Below are positions 9,359-18,191 of a stretch of DNA of 64,000 bases, piece after piece. The position numbers and the translations under genes were made by a program. The notes under the pieces were generated by a model. It saw nothing but the letters and a program-made list of their open reading frames with translations, was not told the origin of the DNA and made no database searches. This DNA comes from RGIG4576 sp964536025. GTDB taxonomy: Bacteria > Bacteroidota > Bacteroidia > Bacteroidales > Muribaculaceae. Position 1 is the first letter of the stretch, and each line of letters opens with the position of its first letter. Where the stretch lies: assembly GCA_964536025.1 (NCBI GenBank), contig CAZHXA010000004.1:25647-89646 (forward strand), written 5' to 3'.

Positions 9359-10276
9359 ATGAATTACATTGAGGTTAAAGATGTTGTTAAAGATTACGAT
9401 AAACATCGTGCGTTGAATCATGTGAGTTTGGAAGTTCCTGAGGGATGCATATATGGCTTGCTTGGTCCCAATGGAGCAGGAAAAACCTCATTGATACGCA
9501 TTATAAATCAAATTACAAATCCCGATAGTGGCGAAGTTTTCTTGAATGGTGAACCATTGAGGCCGGAAGATGTGCGTAATATGGGATATTTGCCCGAAGA
9601 ACGCGGTCTTTACAAGAAAATGAAAGTTGCCGACCAAATTATGTATTTGGCACAGCTTAAAGGTATGTCGCGTGCCGATGTGAATCACGAAATGAAAGAG
9701 TGGTTGGAACGATTTGATTTAACCGAATGGAAGAATAAAAAAATAGAGGCATTATCAAAAGGAATGGCTCAAAAAGTGCAATTTATTGCAACCGTTATAC
9801 ATCGTCCTAAATTGTTGATATTTGATGAACCATTTTCGGGATTTGACCCTGTAAATGCCGAGATTTTAAAGCGTGAAATACTTAGATTGCGTAATGAAGG
9901 AGCAACAATATTGTTTTCAACCCATAATATGGGTTCGGTTGAGGAAGTTTGTGAACAAATTTCATTGATAAATCATTCTCAAGTAGTGCTTCAGGGTGAA
10001 GTGAATGATATTCGTCATCAGTTTAAAAAACATATATATGCAATAAATGTGCATGAAGGAGTTGTGCTTCCCGAGCCTGATTTGTTCTCATTGGAACCTG
10101 ATGCGGTGCAACGACCCGGAGATAATGCAGTTTACATACGTCTGCATGCAGGAGTTGACATAAAAAATGTGATTTCATTCCTAAATGAAAAATATGAGTT
10201 GACCGGTTTCCACGAAATACTGCCAAGTATGCACGAAGTGTTTATCGAAACCGTAAAAGGAAATGATAATATCTGA
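9359..10276 (+). CDS. ABC transporter ATP-binding protein (NatA-like)
   Basis: 305 residues from the ATG at 9359; an in-frame TTG at 9329 would add ten residues not typical of the family, and it follows a TAATTTTG -7-like box (9324-9331) too closely. Walker A GPNGAGKTS is at ~36-44, Q-loop near 79, signature LSKGMAQ near 136, Walker B KLLIFDEP near 156, D-loop SGFDP and H-loop STHNM near 190. The C-terminal ~90 residues form the DUF4162-like extension seen in exporters of the NatA/ABC-2 class. It pairs with the permease starting 24 nt downstream. Cargo is unknown; sodium or drug efflux is the usual guess. Confidence 0.93.
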   Translation: MNYIEVKDVVKDYDKHRALNHVSLEVPEGCIYGLLGPNGAGKTSLIRIINQITNPDSGEVFLNGEPLRPEDVRNMGYLPEERGLYKKMKVADQIMYLAQLKGMSRADVNHEMKEWLERFDLTEWKNKKIEALSKGMAQKVQFIATVIHRPKLLIFDEPFSGFDPVNAEILKREILRLRNEGATILFSTHNMGSVEEVCEQISLINHSQVVLQGEVNDIRHQFKKHIYAINVHEGVVLPEPDLFSLEPDAVQRPGDNAVYIRLHAGVDIKNVISFLNEKYELTGFHEILPSMHEVFIETVKGNDNI

Positions 10277-10299
10277 AAAGGAGCAGAAAGAGAAGAAAT

Positions 10300-11610
10300 A
10301 TGAATCGTTTATTTATAATCATAAGAAGAGAATATCTCAATATCGTAGCACGCAAGTCATTTATTGTGATGACGTTGCTTATTCCATTGCTCAGTATATT
10401 GTGTATGGTGGCTCCTATGCTTTTGGTAGGGCTTAATGAAGGTGAACAAAAAAATGTAGTGATTGTAGACGAAGGTTCGCAACTTGGCGGAGTGCTAAAG
10501 GACAATGATGAGTATCATTTTATTCAAATCGATAGCTTGGCTCATAAAAATCCGCGTAATTTTTATGAAAAATCTTCCGATAGCATATATGCAGTGGCAG
10601 TGTTGCCTCAAAATCTTGCTCAAAGGGAATTTTTGTCGGTATTTTCAGATAAACCGGTACAAAGTTCGTTGGTTTCTTATATAAAGCAATCTTTAAATGA
10701 AGAATTGACTAATCGCAATATCAACGCACTCGGAATTCCTGATATTCAAACAAAAGTAGAACGTTGCAAAGCCGATGTGAAAGTGAGTGAAATACTTTGG
10801 AGTGAAGATGGAGAATCGGAATCGGGTTCGGCTGTAATAACACAAGTTTTAGGCATTGTATTGGCTATGTTTGCCTATTTCTTTGTACTTATGTATGGGG
10901 CAATGATTATGAATGGTGTAATTGAAGAAAAAACCAATCGTATAGTTGAAGTTATAGTGAGTAGTTGTCGTCCTATAGAGTTGATGATGGGTAAAATCAT
11001 AGGTGTAGCATTAGTGGGTTTTACGCAACTTTTAGTGTGGGGAGCATTATTGTTTGCAGTTGGAAGTGTGTTCGGCTTTGGCGGTTTGCTTATGGGAATG
11101 AGTGATGCCACCGAAACCATAAATGCCATGTCGGCTACACAAGGAACAGCAGTATCGGCAGGAATGGAAGATATTATACGAGCTATAGCCGGTGTGAAAC
11201 TTGGACAACTATTAGTATCGTTCTTACTTTATGGAATAGGAGGATTTTTACTTTTTGGTTCGCTTTTTGCAGCGTTTGGCTCGGCTGTAGACCAACCAAG
11301 CGATGCTTCTCAATTTACAACCCCTGTGATAATGATAGAAGTCTTTGCATTATGGGCAGGAATGGCTTGCATAGAGAATCCTGATGGTCCGCTTGCAATG
11401 TGGTGTTCATTTATACCGTTTACATCCACTATCGTGATGATGGTACGTTTGCCTTATGGGGTCCCTATGTGGGAATTGTTGTTGAGTTTGGCATTGCTTT
11501 ATGGAACCGCAATTACATTTGTATGGATTGCCGGTCGTATTTATCGTCGTGGAATATTGATGTATGGTAAAAAAGTTTCATTCATGGATATATTCCGTTG
11601 GATAAAATAA
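10300..11610 (+). CDS. ABC-2 type permease (NatB-like)
   Basis: 436 residues. One membrane helix near 20-42, a large extracytoplasmic domain (about 45-180), then five or six helices from ~185 to 420, the standard NatB/YhaP arrangement. The conserved EEKTNRIVEVIVSS stretch (~208-221), which contacts the ATPase in this family, is present. A strong AAGGAG ribosome-binding site at 10278-10283 precedes the ATG. It forms a two-gene exporter with the ATPase upstream. The next gene is 52 nt downstream, without a visible terminator, so read-through into the nucleotidyltransferase is possible. Confidence 0.92.
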   Translation: MNRLFIIIRREYLNIVARKSFIVMTLLIPLLSILCMVAPMLLVGLNEGEQKNVVIVDEGSQLGGVLKDNDEYHFIQIDSLAHKNPRNFYEKSSDSIYAVAVLPQNLAQREFLSVFSDKPVQSSLVSYIKQSLNEELTNRNINALGIPDIQTKVERCKADVKVSEILWSEDGESESGSAVITQVLGIVLAMFAYFFVLMYGAMIMNGVIEEKTNRIVEVIVSSCRPIELMMGKIIGVALVGFTQLLVWGALLFAVGSVFGFGGLLMGMSDATETINAMSATQGTAVSAGMEDIIRAIAGVKLGQLLVSFLLYGIGGFLLFGSLFAAFGSAVDQPSDASQFTTPVIMIEVFALWAGMACIENPDGPLAMWCSFIPFTSTIVMMVRLPYGVPMWELLLSLALLYGTAITFVWIAGRIYRRGILMYGKKVSFMDIFRWIK

Positions 11611-11662
11611 TAATGCCTCTAATCTATTATAACACTATTTTGTTTTAACGGTTATATATATA

Positions 11663-12730
11663 ATGGAACTTGAAAAATATATAATTGAAGAAAATGCTTC
11701 GATAATAGAAGCTTTAAAAAAGTTAAACAATCTTTCGGGAGGGACTTCCATGACCCTTTTTGTTACCGATAAAAGCGGAAAAGTGCTTGGAACTCTTACC
11801 GATGGAGATATTCGTCGCAGTTTGATTAATGGAGCCGTCCCTGAAACGGAGTTGAAAGAAGTGATGCACCGTGATTTTATGGCATTGAGAGGAACTGATA
11901 TTTCAGTGAAAGAAATACGTCGATTGCGTGAATGTAGGGTAACTCTTGTACCTCGTCTTGATGAGGATGGTAAAATTATTCAAATATATGATTTTTCGGT
12001 CCAAAATTCATTGTTGCCTATAGATGCAGTGCTTATGGCAGGAGGTAAAGGTGAGCGTTTGCGTCCGCTTACCAATGACACGCCCAAACCGTTGCTAAAA
12101 TTGGGTGATAAGTGTATTATCGATTATAATATAGAGGCTTTGGCTCGTAGTGGTATATCTCACATAAGTGTAACTACAAATTATTTGGCCGACCTTATCG
12201 CCGACCATTTTTCCACACCTGTGGCAGGTGTGTCGGTGCAATGCGTGAAAGAGCCTTGCCGATTGGGAACTATCGGGTCGCTTTCTCTTGTGGAAGAAGT
12301 GAAAAATGATACGGTTTTATTGATGAACTCCGATTTGTTTACCAATATAAATTATGAAGAAATGTTTCTTTCTCATCAAGAAAGTGGAGCCGATGTTACT
12401 GTTGCCGTAACTCCGTATATGGTGAGTGTGCCTTTTGCTATATTCCGAACCGATGAAAATGGTGATGTGAAAGAACTTGAAGAAAAACCTACATATAATT
12501 ATTATGCTAATGCCGGCATATATATGATAAAAAGAGAACTGTTATCGATAATACCTAAAGGAGAATACTATGACGCAACCGATTTTCTTGAAGATGTAAT
12601 AGCTCAAGGGGGTAAAGTGCGTCAATTTCCTATAAATGGCATCTGGATTGATATAGGTTCTCCTGCCGACTTCCGCCACGCACAAGACTTGATAGGCTTA
12701 AGTAATAAATTTAATGGCGTAATTCATTGA
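11663..12730 (+). CDS. CBS-domain sugar nucleotidyltransferase
   Basis: 355 residues. Two CBS motifs fill ~1-118 (TLFVTDKSGKVLGTLTDGDIRRSL), followed by an NTP_transferase domain at ~122-345 with the activation motif MAGGKGERLRPLT and the KP motif, PKPLLKLG. The NSDLF and EKP motifs of mannose-1-phosphate guanylyltransferase / glucose-1-phosphate thymidylyltransferase relatives are present. CBS-fused members supply nucleotide-activated sugars for capsule, O-antigen or flagellar glycans, and the CBS pair may sense adenine nucleotides. Sugar and nucleotide are not determinable here. It overlaps the opposing DUF115-like gene tail-to-tail by 20 bp; a Wzi-type protein is nearby. Confidence 0.9.
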   Translation: MELEKYIIEENASIIEALKKLNNLSGGTSMTLFVTDKSGKVLGTLTDGDIRRSLINGAVPETELKEVMHRDFMALRGTDISVKEIRRLRECRVTLVPRLDEDGKIIQIYDFSVQNSLLPIDAVLMAGGKGERLRPLTNDTPKPLLKLGDKCIIDYNIEALARSGISHISVTTNYLADLIADHFSTPVAGVSVQCVKEPCRLGTIGSLSLVEEVKNDTVLLMNSDLFTNINYEEMFLSHQESGADVTVAVTPYMVSVPFAIFRTDENGDVKELEEKPTYNYYANAGIYMIKRELLSIIPKGEYYDATDFLEDVIAQGGKVRQFPINGIWIDIGSPADFRHAQDLIGLSNKFNGVIH

Positions 12731-13565
12731 CCGATTTCTTTGTGAAAGCATCGATGAAACTGTCGGGGGTGATGTTAATAATGTTTGTATCTATGTGGTC
12801 GGCATATCTGCGTATCGTATGATAAGTCTTAAAGGCGATATACATGCTTTCCAAAACCTCGTGTAATTTTATGCTCATGTAGTCTACTTTAATGCGGTCT
12901 TCTTCGCTTTTAGCTTCTTTGTAAAAATGGGGCTGTATCGATACAACGCGATTGTCGTTGTCTACCGATAATGTTTTTAGCCACGAATGGTCGGCTCCGG
13001 CAAGATAAATGGTTTTGTAACGCATGGCAATACCTTGCATAATTGACGGAATAAGCACGTTGCGAGGTCGAGGCATGCCGAGATTGTGGTTATATGCCAA
13101 ATTTTCAAACCATTTGAATCCTTCTATTGGGGTCATGTTGTAAGTACAGATGCGAATGTGCTTGTTGTCGATAAGTTTGGTGTACCAATTTCCTTTTGCT
13201 TTTATATTTGTAGGTATAAACAAAATCATATCCCAACTTACTGTTTCGGCAAAATTATTCCATAATTGCTTGACATTGTCAAGTTCCATACGGTTAAAGA
13301 AAACCGGGTCGGTAAGCATGTAATAACATGGTTTCAATTCGGTGAAAACTGGTGTATTAGCAGCAAAATTTACTGCAAGCAAGTCTTTGGATTTTAGAAA
13401 ATCGGCATGACGTGCCATAGTATCATTTAGTGACGGTCCGTTTCCAAGTATAACCAACTCTTTACCGGCTTCGGCTTTCTCAGGAACTTTGCAAGGACGA
13501 GATTTAAGTACAATTTTAATTATACTTAAAGTGGTTTGCAGTATGTTTGACAGTAATTTTGACAT
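12711..13565 (-). CDS. DUF115/MptE-like putative glycosylation-associated protein
   Basis: 284 residues, cytoplasmic. The central Rossmann-like motif ELVILGNGPSLND (~36-48), AVNFAANTP and YMLTDP resemble the DUF115 family (6-hydroxymethylpterin pyrophosphokinase MptE-like and the Maf flagellin glycosylation factors), and the same fold occurs in putative glycan-modifying proteins of polysaccharide clusters. Pterin synthesis is unlikely in this setting; a glycosyl- or sugar-phosphate role is a guess from the adjacent nucleotidyltransferase. Its 3' end overlaps that gene by 20 bp on the opposite strand, so the two mRNAs share complementary tails. Own promoter at 13595-13625. Confidence 0.75.
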   Translation of the reverse strand: MSKLLSNILQTTLSIIKIVLKSRPCKVPEKAEAGKELVILGNGPSLNDTMARHADFLKSKDLLAVNFAANTPVFTELKPCYYMLTDPVFFNRMELDNVKQLWNNFAETVSWDMILFIPTNIKAKGNWYTKLIDNKHIRICTYNMTPIEGFKWFENLAYNHNLGMPRPRNVLIPSIMQGIAMRYKTIYLAGADHSWLKTLSVDNDNRVVSIQPHFYKEAKSEEDRIKVDYMSIKLHEVLESMYIAFKTYHTIRRYADHIDTNIINITPDSFIDAFTKKSVNELRH

Positions 13566-13594
13566 GATAATGCTTTATGGATTTTTTATCAATA

Positions 13595-13625
13595 CAAAGT
13601 TATTATTTTTTGTCCTTTTACGCAA
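13595..13625 (-). promoter_or_regulatory. sigma-ABfr promoter of the DUF115-like gene
   Basis: On the minus strand TTG (13625-13623), 20-nt spacer, TAACTTTG (13602-13595); the ATG is at 13565. Confidence 0.6.
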
Positions 13626-13718
13626 TATTGTTGCACCGGTCTTTGATTAGTGAAAAAAACTTGCTATTTTAGTGGTTTAAAATTAATTTTTTGCCAAAAA
13701 ATAAACATATTTAAATAG

Positions 13719-15254
13719 ATGAAAATTAAGTGTTTGGTAGTATTATGTCTGCTTTTGTTGTCGTGTGGGATAAATATAAAGGCAGAATATAATGTAGATT
13801 ATGGAGCCGAAGTTATCGGAGTGATGAGTAACGGCGATTTTGCACCGTATTTTATTTCTTCCAATGAACACGGTGTTGTAACACAAGGGGAAACAGCTTT
13901 ATTAAAGCTTGATTTTAATAAGCAATGGGATAAAACAAAGCGTTTTAGCTTAGGATATGGGACAACGTTTATAGGTAATGCCTCATCTTCTGTAGGATAT
14001 TCTTTTTATGATAAGGTTGAGGGTGCTTCGTCGGTAAGAAACGAACGACCATCGTCGGTGTGGATTCATCAATTGTATTTAGATGTGAAATATCGTAGTT
14101 TATTTCTTACGCTTGGAGCTAAAGAGACGAGTTCTAAATTGTTGAATGATAGGTTGACTTCGGGTGATATGACTATGGGAGTAAATGCAAGACCTATTCC
14201 CGGAGTGAAAGCAGGATTTATAAATCCTCAGGAAATACCGTTTACCGGCGGTTGGGTTTATATCTCCGGAGAAATAGGATGTTATAAGCAAACTGATGGC
14301 AAATGGTTGAAGAATCATTATAATTATTTGAACCAATTTTTAACCACTGATATGTGGTTTAATTATAAATATTGCTATTTTCATAGCAATCCGTCAAAGC
14401 CTTTTTCTTTTACATTCGGAATGCAAGCCTCCTGTCAATTTGGAGGTGAAAAGAAAGAATATATAAATGGATATTTGGTCTCAAGTGTGGATATGTCGCC
14501 ATCGTTAAAAACGTTTTTCAGAACTCTGATACCTGGTTCAGGAGGAGGAAATGCCGGAGACCAATCTTATTATGAAGGGAATCATGTTGGTTCATGGGAT
14601 TTTATGGGACGTTATAGATTTAATGATGGAATGGTCTTGAAGGCATATTTGCAAAAGCCTTGGGAAGATGGTTCCGGAATAGGAATGCTTAATGGATTTG
14701 ACGGGTTGTATGGATTGGAGTATAATTCAGGCAGAGAGCAGGGAATTGTTACCGGAGCAGTTGTGGAATATATGGATTTAATGAATCAGGGAGGGCCTTT
14801 GCATTGGGCTGCCGGAGATTTTCCCGATTCAAGTATAAAAGATAGTGCGACAGGCTCCGATAATTATTATAATAATTATGCTTATAATGGTTATCAATAT
14901 TATGGAATGTCGTTAGGGTCTCCGGTATTGAAGTCGCCTGTTTATAATAAAGATGGCTATATGGGATTTACCGATACTCGATTACGTAGTTTTCATGTGG
15001 GGGTAGAAGGTTCTCCGAATAAAAATATATCTTATAGAGCGAAATTCTCTTATACTAAATCGTGGGGTACGTCATATAAACCTATATCAAAACCTCTTGA
15101 TAATGTGTCGGCTATGGTAGAATGTGTTTATAAATTTAAAAAAGTATCGGGTCTTGATGTAAAAGGACAAATTGCCATCGATAACGGTTCGTTATATGGA
15201 GATAATTTTGGAGCATTGTTGTCGGTTTCTTATAAAGGATTATTAAATTTTTGA
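13719..15254 (+). CDS. Capsule assembly Wzi family outer-membrane protein
   Basis: 511 residues with a hydrophobic leader (residues 1-22, cleavage near KAE). The body alternates aromatic beta strands (LDVKYRSLFLTLGAKE, YGLEYNSGREQGIVTGAVVEYMD read in parts) and matches the Bacteroidetes version of Wzi, an 18-strand barrel that in E. coli attaches group 1 capsule to the surface. Motifs such as GAEVIGVMSNGDFAPYFISSN near the mature N-terminus are typical. Together with the CBS-nucleotidyltransferase it suggests surface glycan handling, although no glycosyltransferase or Wza/Wzc is nearby. Its last codon overlaps the region before the next gene, implying one mRNA. Confidence 0.85.
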   Translation: MKIKCLVVLCLLLLSCGINIKAEYNVDYGAEVIGVMSNGDFAPYFISSNEHGVVTQGETALLKLDFNKQWDKTKRFSLGYGTTFIGNASSSVGYSFYDKVEGASSVRNERPSSVWIHQLYLDVKYRSLFLTLGAKETSSKLLNDRLTSGDMTMGVNARPIPGVKAGFINPQEIPFTGGWVYISGEIGCYKQTDGKWLKNHYNYLNQFLTTDMWFNYKYCYFHSNPSKPFSFTFGMQASCQFGGEKKEYINGYLVSSVDMSPSLKTFFRTLIPGSGGGNAGDQSYYEGNHVGSWDFMGRYRFNDGMVLKAYLQKPWEDGSGIGMLNGFDGLYGLEYNSGREQGIVTGAVVEYMDLMNQGGPLHWAAGDFPDSSIKDSATGSDNYYNNYAYNGYQYYGMSLGSPVLKSPVYNKDGYMGFTDTRLRSFHVGVEGSPNKNISYRAKFSYTKSWGTSYKPISKPLDNVSAMVECVYKFKKVSGLDVKGQIAIDNGSLYGDNFGALLSVSYKGLLNF

Positions 15255-15256
15255 AA

Positions 15257-15679
15257 ATGAACATGAAAACAATATATTTATTTACAGTTGCCGTTGTTTT
15301 GTGCTTATTATCAAGTTGTACGAGGAATAATGGCGATATAGGAGAATTATTTGGCTTGTGGCGAGTAACAAGTATAGAAATTAATGGGGAAGAGCTAGAT
15401 AATTACGGAGGAACAATGTATTTTGCATTCCAAACGACCGTTTTTTGTCAAAAGACGGTAATAGAATCTACACATGAATATGAAGACCGCTTCGCAACAT
15501 GGAAATATGAAGGGAAAGATATAGTGATAGATTTTCACGATTATTTACCTTATGAAATAACAGGTATGCAAGAAGGTAGTAATCATGTAATCATTGAAAA
15601 AATAAAGGGAAAAGATATGGTTATGTCTTACACTTCAACAGAGGGAGTGGAATATAAATACATTCTAAAAAGATGGTAA
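15257..15679 (+). CDS. Lipocalin-like lipoprotein
   Basis: 140 residues from the ATG at 15257 (a TTG at 15251 overlaps the Wzi stop; ATG 15263 is another option). Signal peptide ends in lipobox LSSC, so this is a lipoprotein. The mature part begins GELFGLWRVTSIEINGEEL and has the G-x-W strand-A motif and length of lipocalin-like domains common in Bacteroidales. Ligand and role unknown. The close coupling to the Wzi gene suggests a joint envelope function. Confidence 0.8.
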   Translation: MNMKTIYLFTVAVVLCLLSSCTRNNGDIGELFGLWRVTSIEINGEELDNYGGTMYFAFQTTVFCQKTVIESTHEYEDRFATWKYEGKDIVIDFHDYLPYEITGMQEGSNHVIIEKIKGKDMVMSYTSTEGVEYKYILKRW

Positions 15680-15698
15680 CTATTTAGTTAAAGTAAGG

Positions 15699-15729
15699 TT
15701 GCAATACTCGTTTTAATATGCTATCTTTG
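15699..15729 (+). promoter_or_regulatory. sigma-ABfr promoter of tyrS
   Basis: TTG (15699-15701), 20-nt spacer, TATCTTTG (15722-15729). An in-frame ATG at 15718 lies inside this promoter and cannot be the start; the first ATG in the transcript is 15766. Confidence 0.8.
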
Positions 15730-15765
15730 CGAGATAATAATTTAAATTTTAAAATAACAGTATCG

Positions 15766-17058
15766 ATGAATTTCGTAGAAGAATTAAAATGGCGTGGCAT
15801 GGTGCATGACATGATGCCCGGTACAGAAGAACAATTGTCAAAAGAAATGACTTCGGCTTATGTAGGTATCGACCCGACAGCCGATTCTCTGCATATCGGT
15901 CACCTTGTGAGCGTAATGATGCTAAAGCATTTCCAAAATTCCGGACATCGTCCCATAGCTTTGGTGGGAGGAGCTACCGGTATGATTGGCGACCCTTCAA
16001 TGAAATCGCAAGAGCGAGTTCTAATCGATGAACCTACGCTTCGACATAATCAAGAATGTATTAAAAAGCAGCTTGCAAAGTTCCTCGATTTCGATAGTGA
16101 CGCACCCAATCATGCTTTGCTTGTAAACAATTATGATTGGATGAAGGATTATTCATTTTTAAACTTCATTCGTGATATTGGTAAGCATATCACTGTAAAT
16201 TATATGATGGCAAAGGATTCTGTGAAAAAACGTTTGGGTGGTGAAGCTCAACACGGTATGTCATTTACAGAATTTTCTTATCAATTATTGCAAGGTTATG
16301 ATTTCTTGTATCTATATCGTAACAATAATTGTCGTTTACAGATGGGAGGAAGCGACCAATGGGGAAATATTACTACAGGTACGGAGCTAATTCGTCGCAC
16401 CGAAGGTGGTGATGCGTTTGCCCTTACATGTCCGCTAATAACCAAAGCAGATGGAAAGAAATTCGGTAAAACCGAAACAGGAAATGTATGGCTTGACCCT
16501 AAACGCACATCTCCGTATAAATTCTATCAATTTTGGTTGAACGTAAGCGATGAAGATGCTGAAAAGTATATAAAGATATTCACAATGCTTACTCAAGATG
16601 AAATAAAAGCATTAGTAAAAGAACAAACTGAAAATCCTGAACAACGTCCTATTCAAAAACGACTTGCTAAGGAAATTACCACAATGGTTCACTCTGAAGC
16701 CGACTATGAAGCCGCTGTTGAGGCTTCGCAAATATTATTCTCAAACAAAGCTCAAGAAATTTTGCATAAGATTGACGAAGATACTTTGTTGAGTGTGTTT
16801 GAAGGTGTACCTCAATTTGAAGTGGATAAATCATTGATTGAAGCAGGTGTCTCTTTGATAAATCTTACAACCGACAATGCTACAGTTTTTGCATCTAAGG
16901 GCGAAATGCGTAAGATGGCTCAAGGTGGAGGCGTTTCGATAAATAAAGAAAAGGTTTCTGACCCGAATATGATTATTGATTCTTCTTATCTTTTGAATGG
17001 TAAATATATATTGGCACAAAGGGGTAAAAAGAATTATTATTTGATAATTGCAAAATAA
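15766..17058 (+). CDS. tyrS: Tyrosine--tRNA ligase
   Basis: 430 residues, the normal bacterial length, from ATG 15766. Class I signatures: HIGH at 43-46 and KFGKT near 231-235 (the KMSKS equivalent of this family); DPTAD and QMGGSDQWGN are present for tyrosine and tRNA contact. The C-terminal ~60 residues form an S4 RNA-binding domain (AGVSLINLTTDNATVFASKGEMRKMAQGG, read in parts). It charges tRNA-Tyr in the cytoplasm. The upstream ATG at 15718 is excluded by the overlapping promoter. A tRNA-Gln gene with its own promoter follows. Confidence 0.97.
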   Translation: MNFVEELKWRGMVHDMMPGTEEQLSKEMTSAYVGIDPTADSLHIGHLVSVMMLKHFQNSGHRPIALVGGATGMIGDPSMKSQERVLIDEPTLRHNQECIKKQLAKFLDFDSDAPNHALLVNNYDWMKDYSFLNFIRDIGKHITVNYMMAKDSVKKRLGGEAQHGMSFTEFSYQLLQGYDFLYLYRNNNCRLQMGGSDQWGNITTGTELIRRTEGGDAFALTCPLITKADGKKFGKTETGNVWLDPKRTSPYKFYQFWLNVSDEDAEKYIKIFTMLTQDEIKALVKEQTENPEQRPIQKRLAKEITTMVHSEADYEAAVEASQILFSNKAQEILHKIDEDTLLSVFEGVPQFEVDKSLIEAGVSLINLTTDNATVFASKGEMRKMAQGGGVSINKEKVSDPNMIIDSSYLLNGKYILAQRGKKNYYLIIAK

Positions 17059-17069
17059 TTTCTCGAAAA

Positions 17070-17101
17070 TTTGGAGTAATCAATATTTTGTATTACCTTT
17101 G
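17070..17101 (+). promoter_or_regulatory. sigma-ABfr promoter of tRNA-Gln
   Basis: TTTG (17070-17073), 20-nt spacer, TACCTTTG (17094-17101); a textbook match 37 nt before the tRNA. Confidence 0.85.
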
Positions 17102-17138
17102 CAACGCATTTGAGACGATGAGTCTCACTTGATAGGAT

Positions 17139-17212
17139 TGTCTTATGGTGTAATGGTAGCACTGCAGTTTTTGGTTCTGCCTGTCAAGGTTCGAATCCTT
17201 GTAAGACAACCA
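17139..17212 (+). tRNA. tRNA-Gln (anticodon TTG)
   Basis: 74 nt including the encoded CCA (17210-17212). Acceptor stem TGTCTTA (17139-17145) pairs with TAAGACA (17202-17208); D stem GTGT/GCAC; anticodon loop TTTTGGT with TTG at its centre; T arm CAAGG-TTCGAAT-CCTTG. The bottom-most anticodon-stem pair 31-39 is T-T. The acceptor starting with U1-A72 is normal for tRNA-Gln. Confidence 0.95.
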
Positions 17213-17217
17213 CGATA

Positions 17218-17247
17218 AACCTCTGAGAATTTCTTAGAGGTTTTTTT
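17218..17247 (+). terminator. Terminator after tRNA-Gln
   Basis: Twelve-bp stem AACCTCTGAGAA / TTCTTAGAGGTT (one G-T pair) with the 3' arm running into a seven-T tract ending at 17247. Confidence 0.85.
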
Positions 17248-17460
17248 GTTTTTAAGAAGTAAATGTTAAAAATTAACATTTGAGAAAATTTAAATATTAA
17301 AATATGCAGAATTATGTTTGAGTGATATTGTTAAAAAATAGTAATTTAAAGAAATGGTAATTTGTAAAGTTGTTGTTGTAACTGTTTGTATAATAATTGG
17401 TTTTGTGCTTTGTTTTGTTAAGAATGACGACTCTTGATGTGTTTATAAATGTTTAATTTA

Positions 17461-17492
17461 TTTGTTTTGCGGTTGTTCTTTTTTTATCTTTG
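17461..17492 (+). promoter_or_regulatory. sigma-ABfr promoter of the NlpC/P60 gene
   Basis: TTTG (17461-17464), 20-nt spacer, TATCTTTG (17485-17492). The ATG is 72 nt further on. Confidence 0.8.
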
Positions 17493-17564
17493 TGAAGTTC
17501 CATAAAGGAAAAGTATTTGATTATTTTTTCTTTATTAATACAAGCAATAAAATAAAGTAAAAAT

Positions 17565-18191
17565 ATGGCAGAATGTAAAAAAATAGTGATATTGATAATG
17601 GTGGCTTTTGCTTCCGTGTCTTTTGCTACATCTGTCAATGCTCAGTTGCCGGTTCAAAAACGAGGTACAATTAAAGAGCAAATTGAGAATTCGACTTTGT
17701 TTAATGGTGATGAAATAGATGAATGTATAGCTGAAATTTTGGACTATGCATCTAAGTTTCAAGGAACTCGTTATCGTTTAGGAGCAACAGGTCCAAATAG
17801 ATTTGACTGCTCAGGTTTTACAAGTTATGTATTTGCTAAATTCGGTTATAAGTTGAATCGAACTTCGGGCGGTCAAGTATCAAATGGCAAAATTATAGCA
17901 AAAAACGAATTACAACCCGGTGATTTGGTGTTTTTTAACGGTAGACGTGCAGGTGGCACAAGAATAGGTCATGTGGGAATTGTTACAACTGTTGATAAAG
18001 AAAATGAAACATTTGAATTTATACATGCAAGTTGTTCGCAAGGGGTTGTTGTTAGCAAGTCTACAGAGGCTTATTACAATAAACGCTATGTAAAAGCATG
18101 TCGTGTAATTGAAGATAATGAACCTGAGGCATTTGGAGCCGATATGGTTTTTGATTATACGTTACATCAATTTACCGATTCTATCTTTTGA
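17565..18191 (+). CDS. Secreted NlpC/P60 (C40) cell-wall hydrolase
   Basis: 208 residues. Signal peptide to about residue 26 (SVNAQ). The catalytic domain covers ~52-180: nucleophile Cys82 in RFDCSGFTSYVF, base His136 in RIGHVGIV, and a third polar residue His153 in EFIHAS. LQPGDLVFF is the usual link between them. It has no SH3 or LysM targeting domain. Members cut gamma-D-Glu-diaminopimelate or similar peptide bonds in peptidoglycan, so this is probably a periplasmic endopeptidase in wall remodelling or recycling. Monocistronic, with its own promoter and terminator. Confidence 0.93.
   Translation: MAECKKIVILIMVAFASVSFATSVNAQLPVQKRGTIKEQIENSTLFNGDEIDECIAEILDYASKFQGTRYRLGATGPNRFDCSGFTSYVFAKFGYKLNRTSGGQVSNGKIIAKNELQPGDLVFFNGRRAGGTRIGHVGIVTTVDKENETFEFIHASCSQGVVVSKSTEAYYNKRYVKACRVIEDNEPEAFGADMVFDYTLHQFTDSIF

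Larger units (their letters stand above)
17213..17564. other. Intergenic region between tRNA-Gln and the NlpC/P60 gene
   Basis: AT-rich, no gene seen. It holds the tRNA terminator (17218-17247), a palindrome AAATGTTAA-AAA-TTAACATTT at 17261-17281 (9-bp arms, no T-run, so an operator is as likely as a terminator), and the promoter at 17461-17492. Confidence 0.7.

Noticed and set aside
12711..13565. Pterin pyrophosphokinase (MptE) as the function of the DUF115-like gene
   Set aside because: Only the Rossmann-like motif is shared; the glycan-related neighbours make a folate/pterin role unlikely.
15718..15765. Upstream start of tyrS at 15718
   Set aside because: This ATG lies between the -33 and -7 boxes, before the transcription start; ATG 15766 gives the usual 430 residues.
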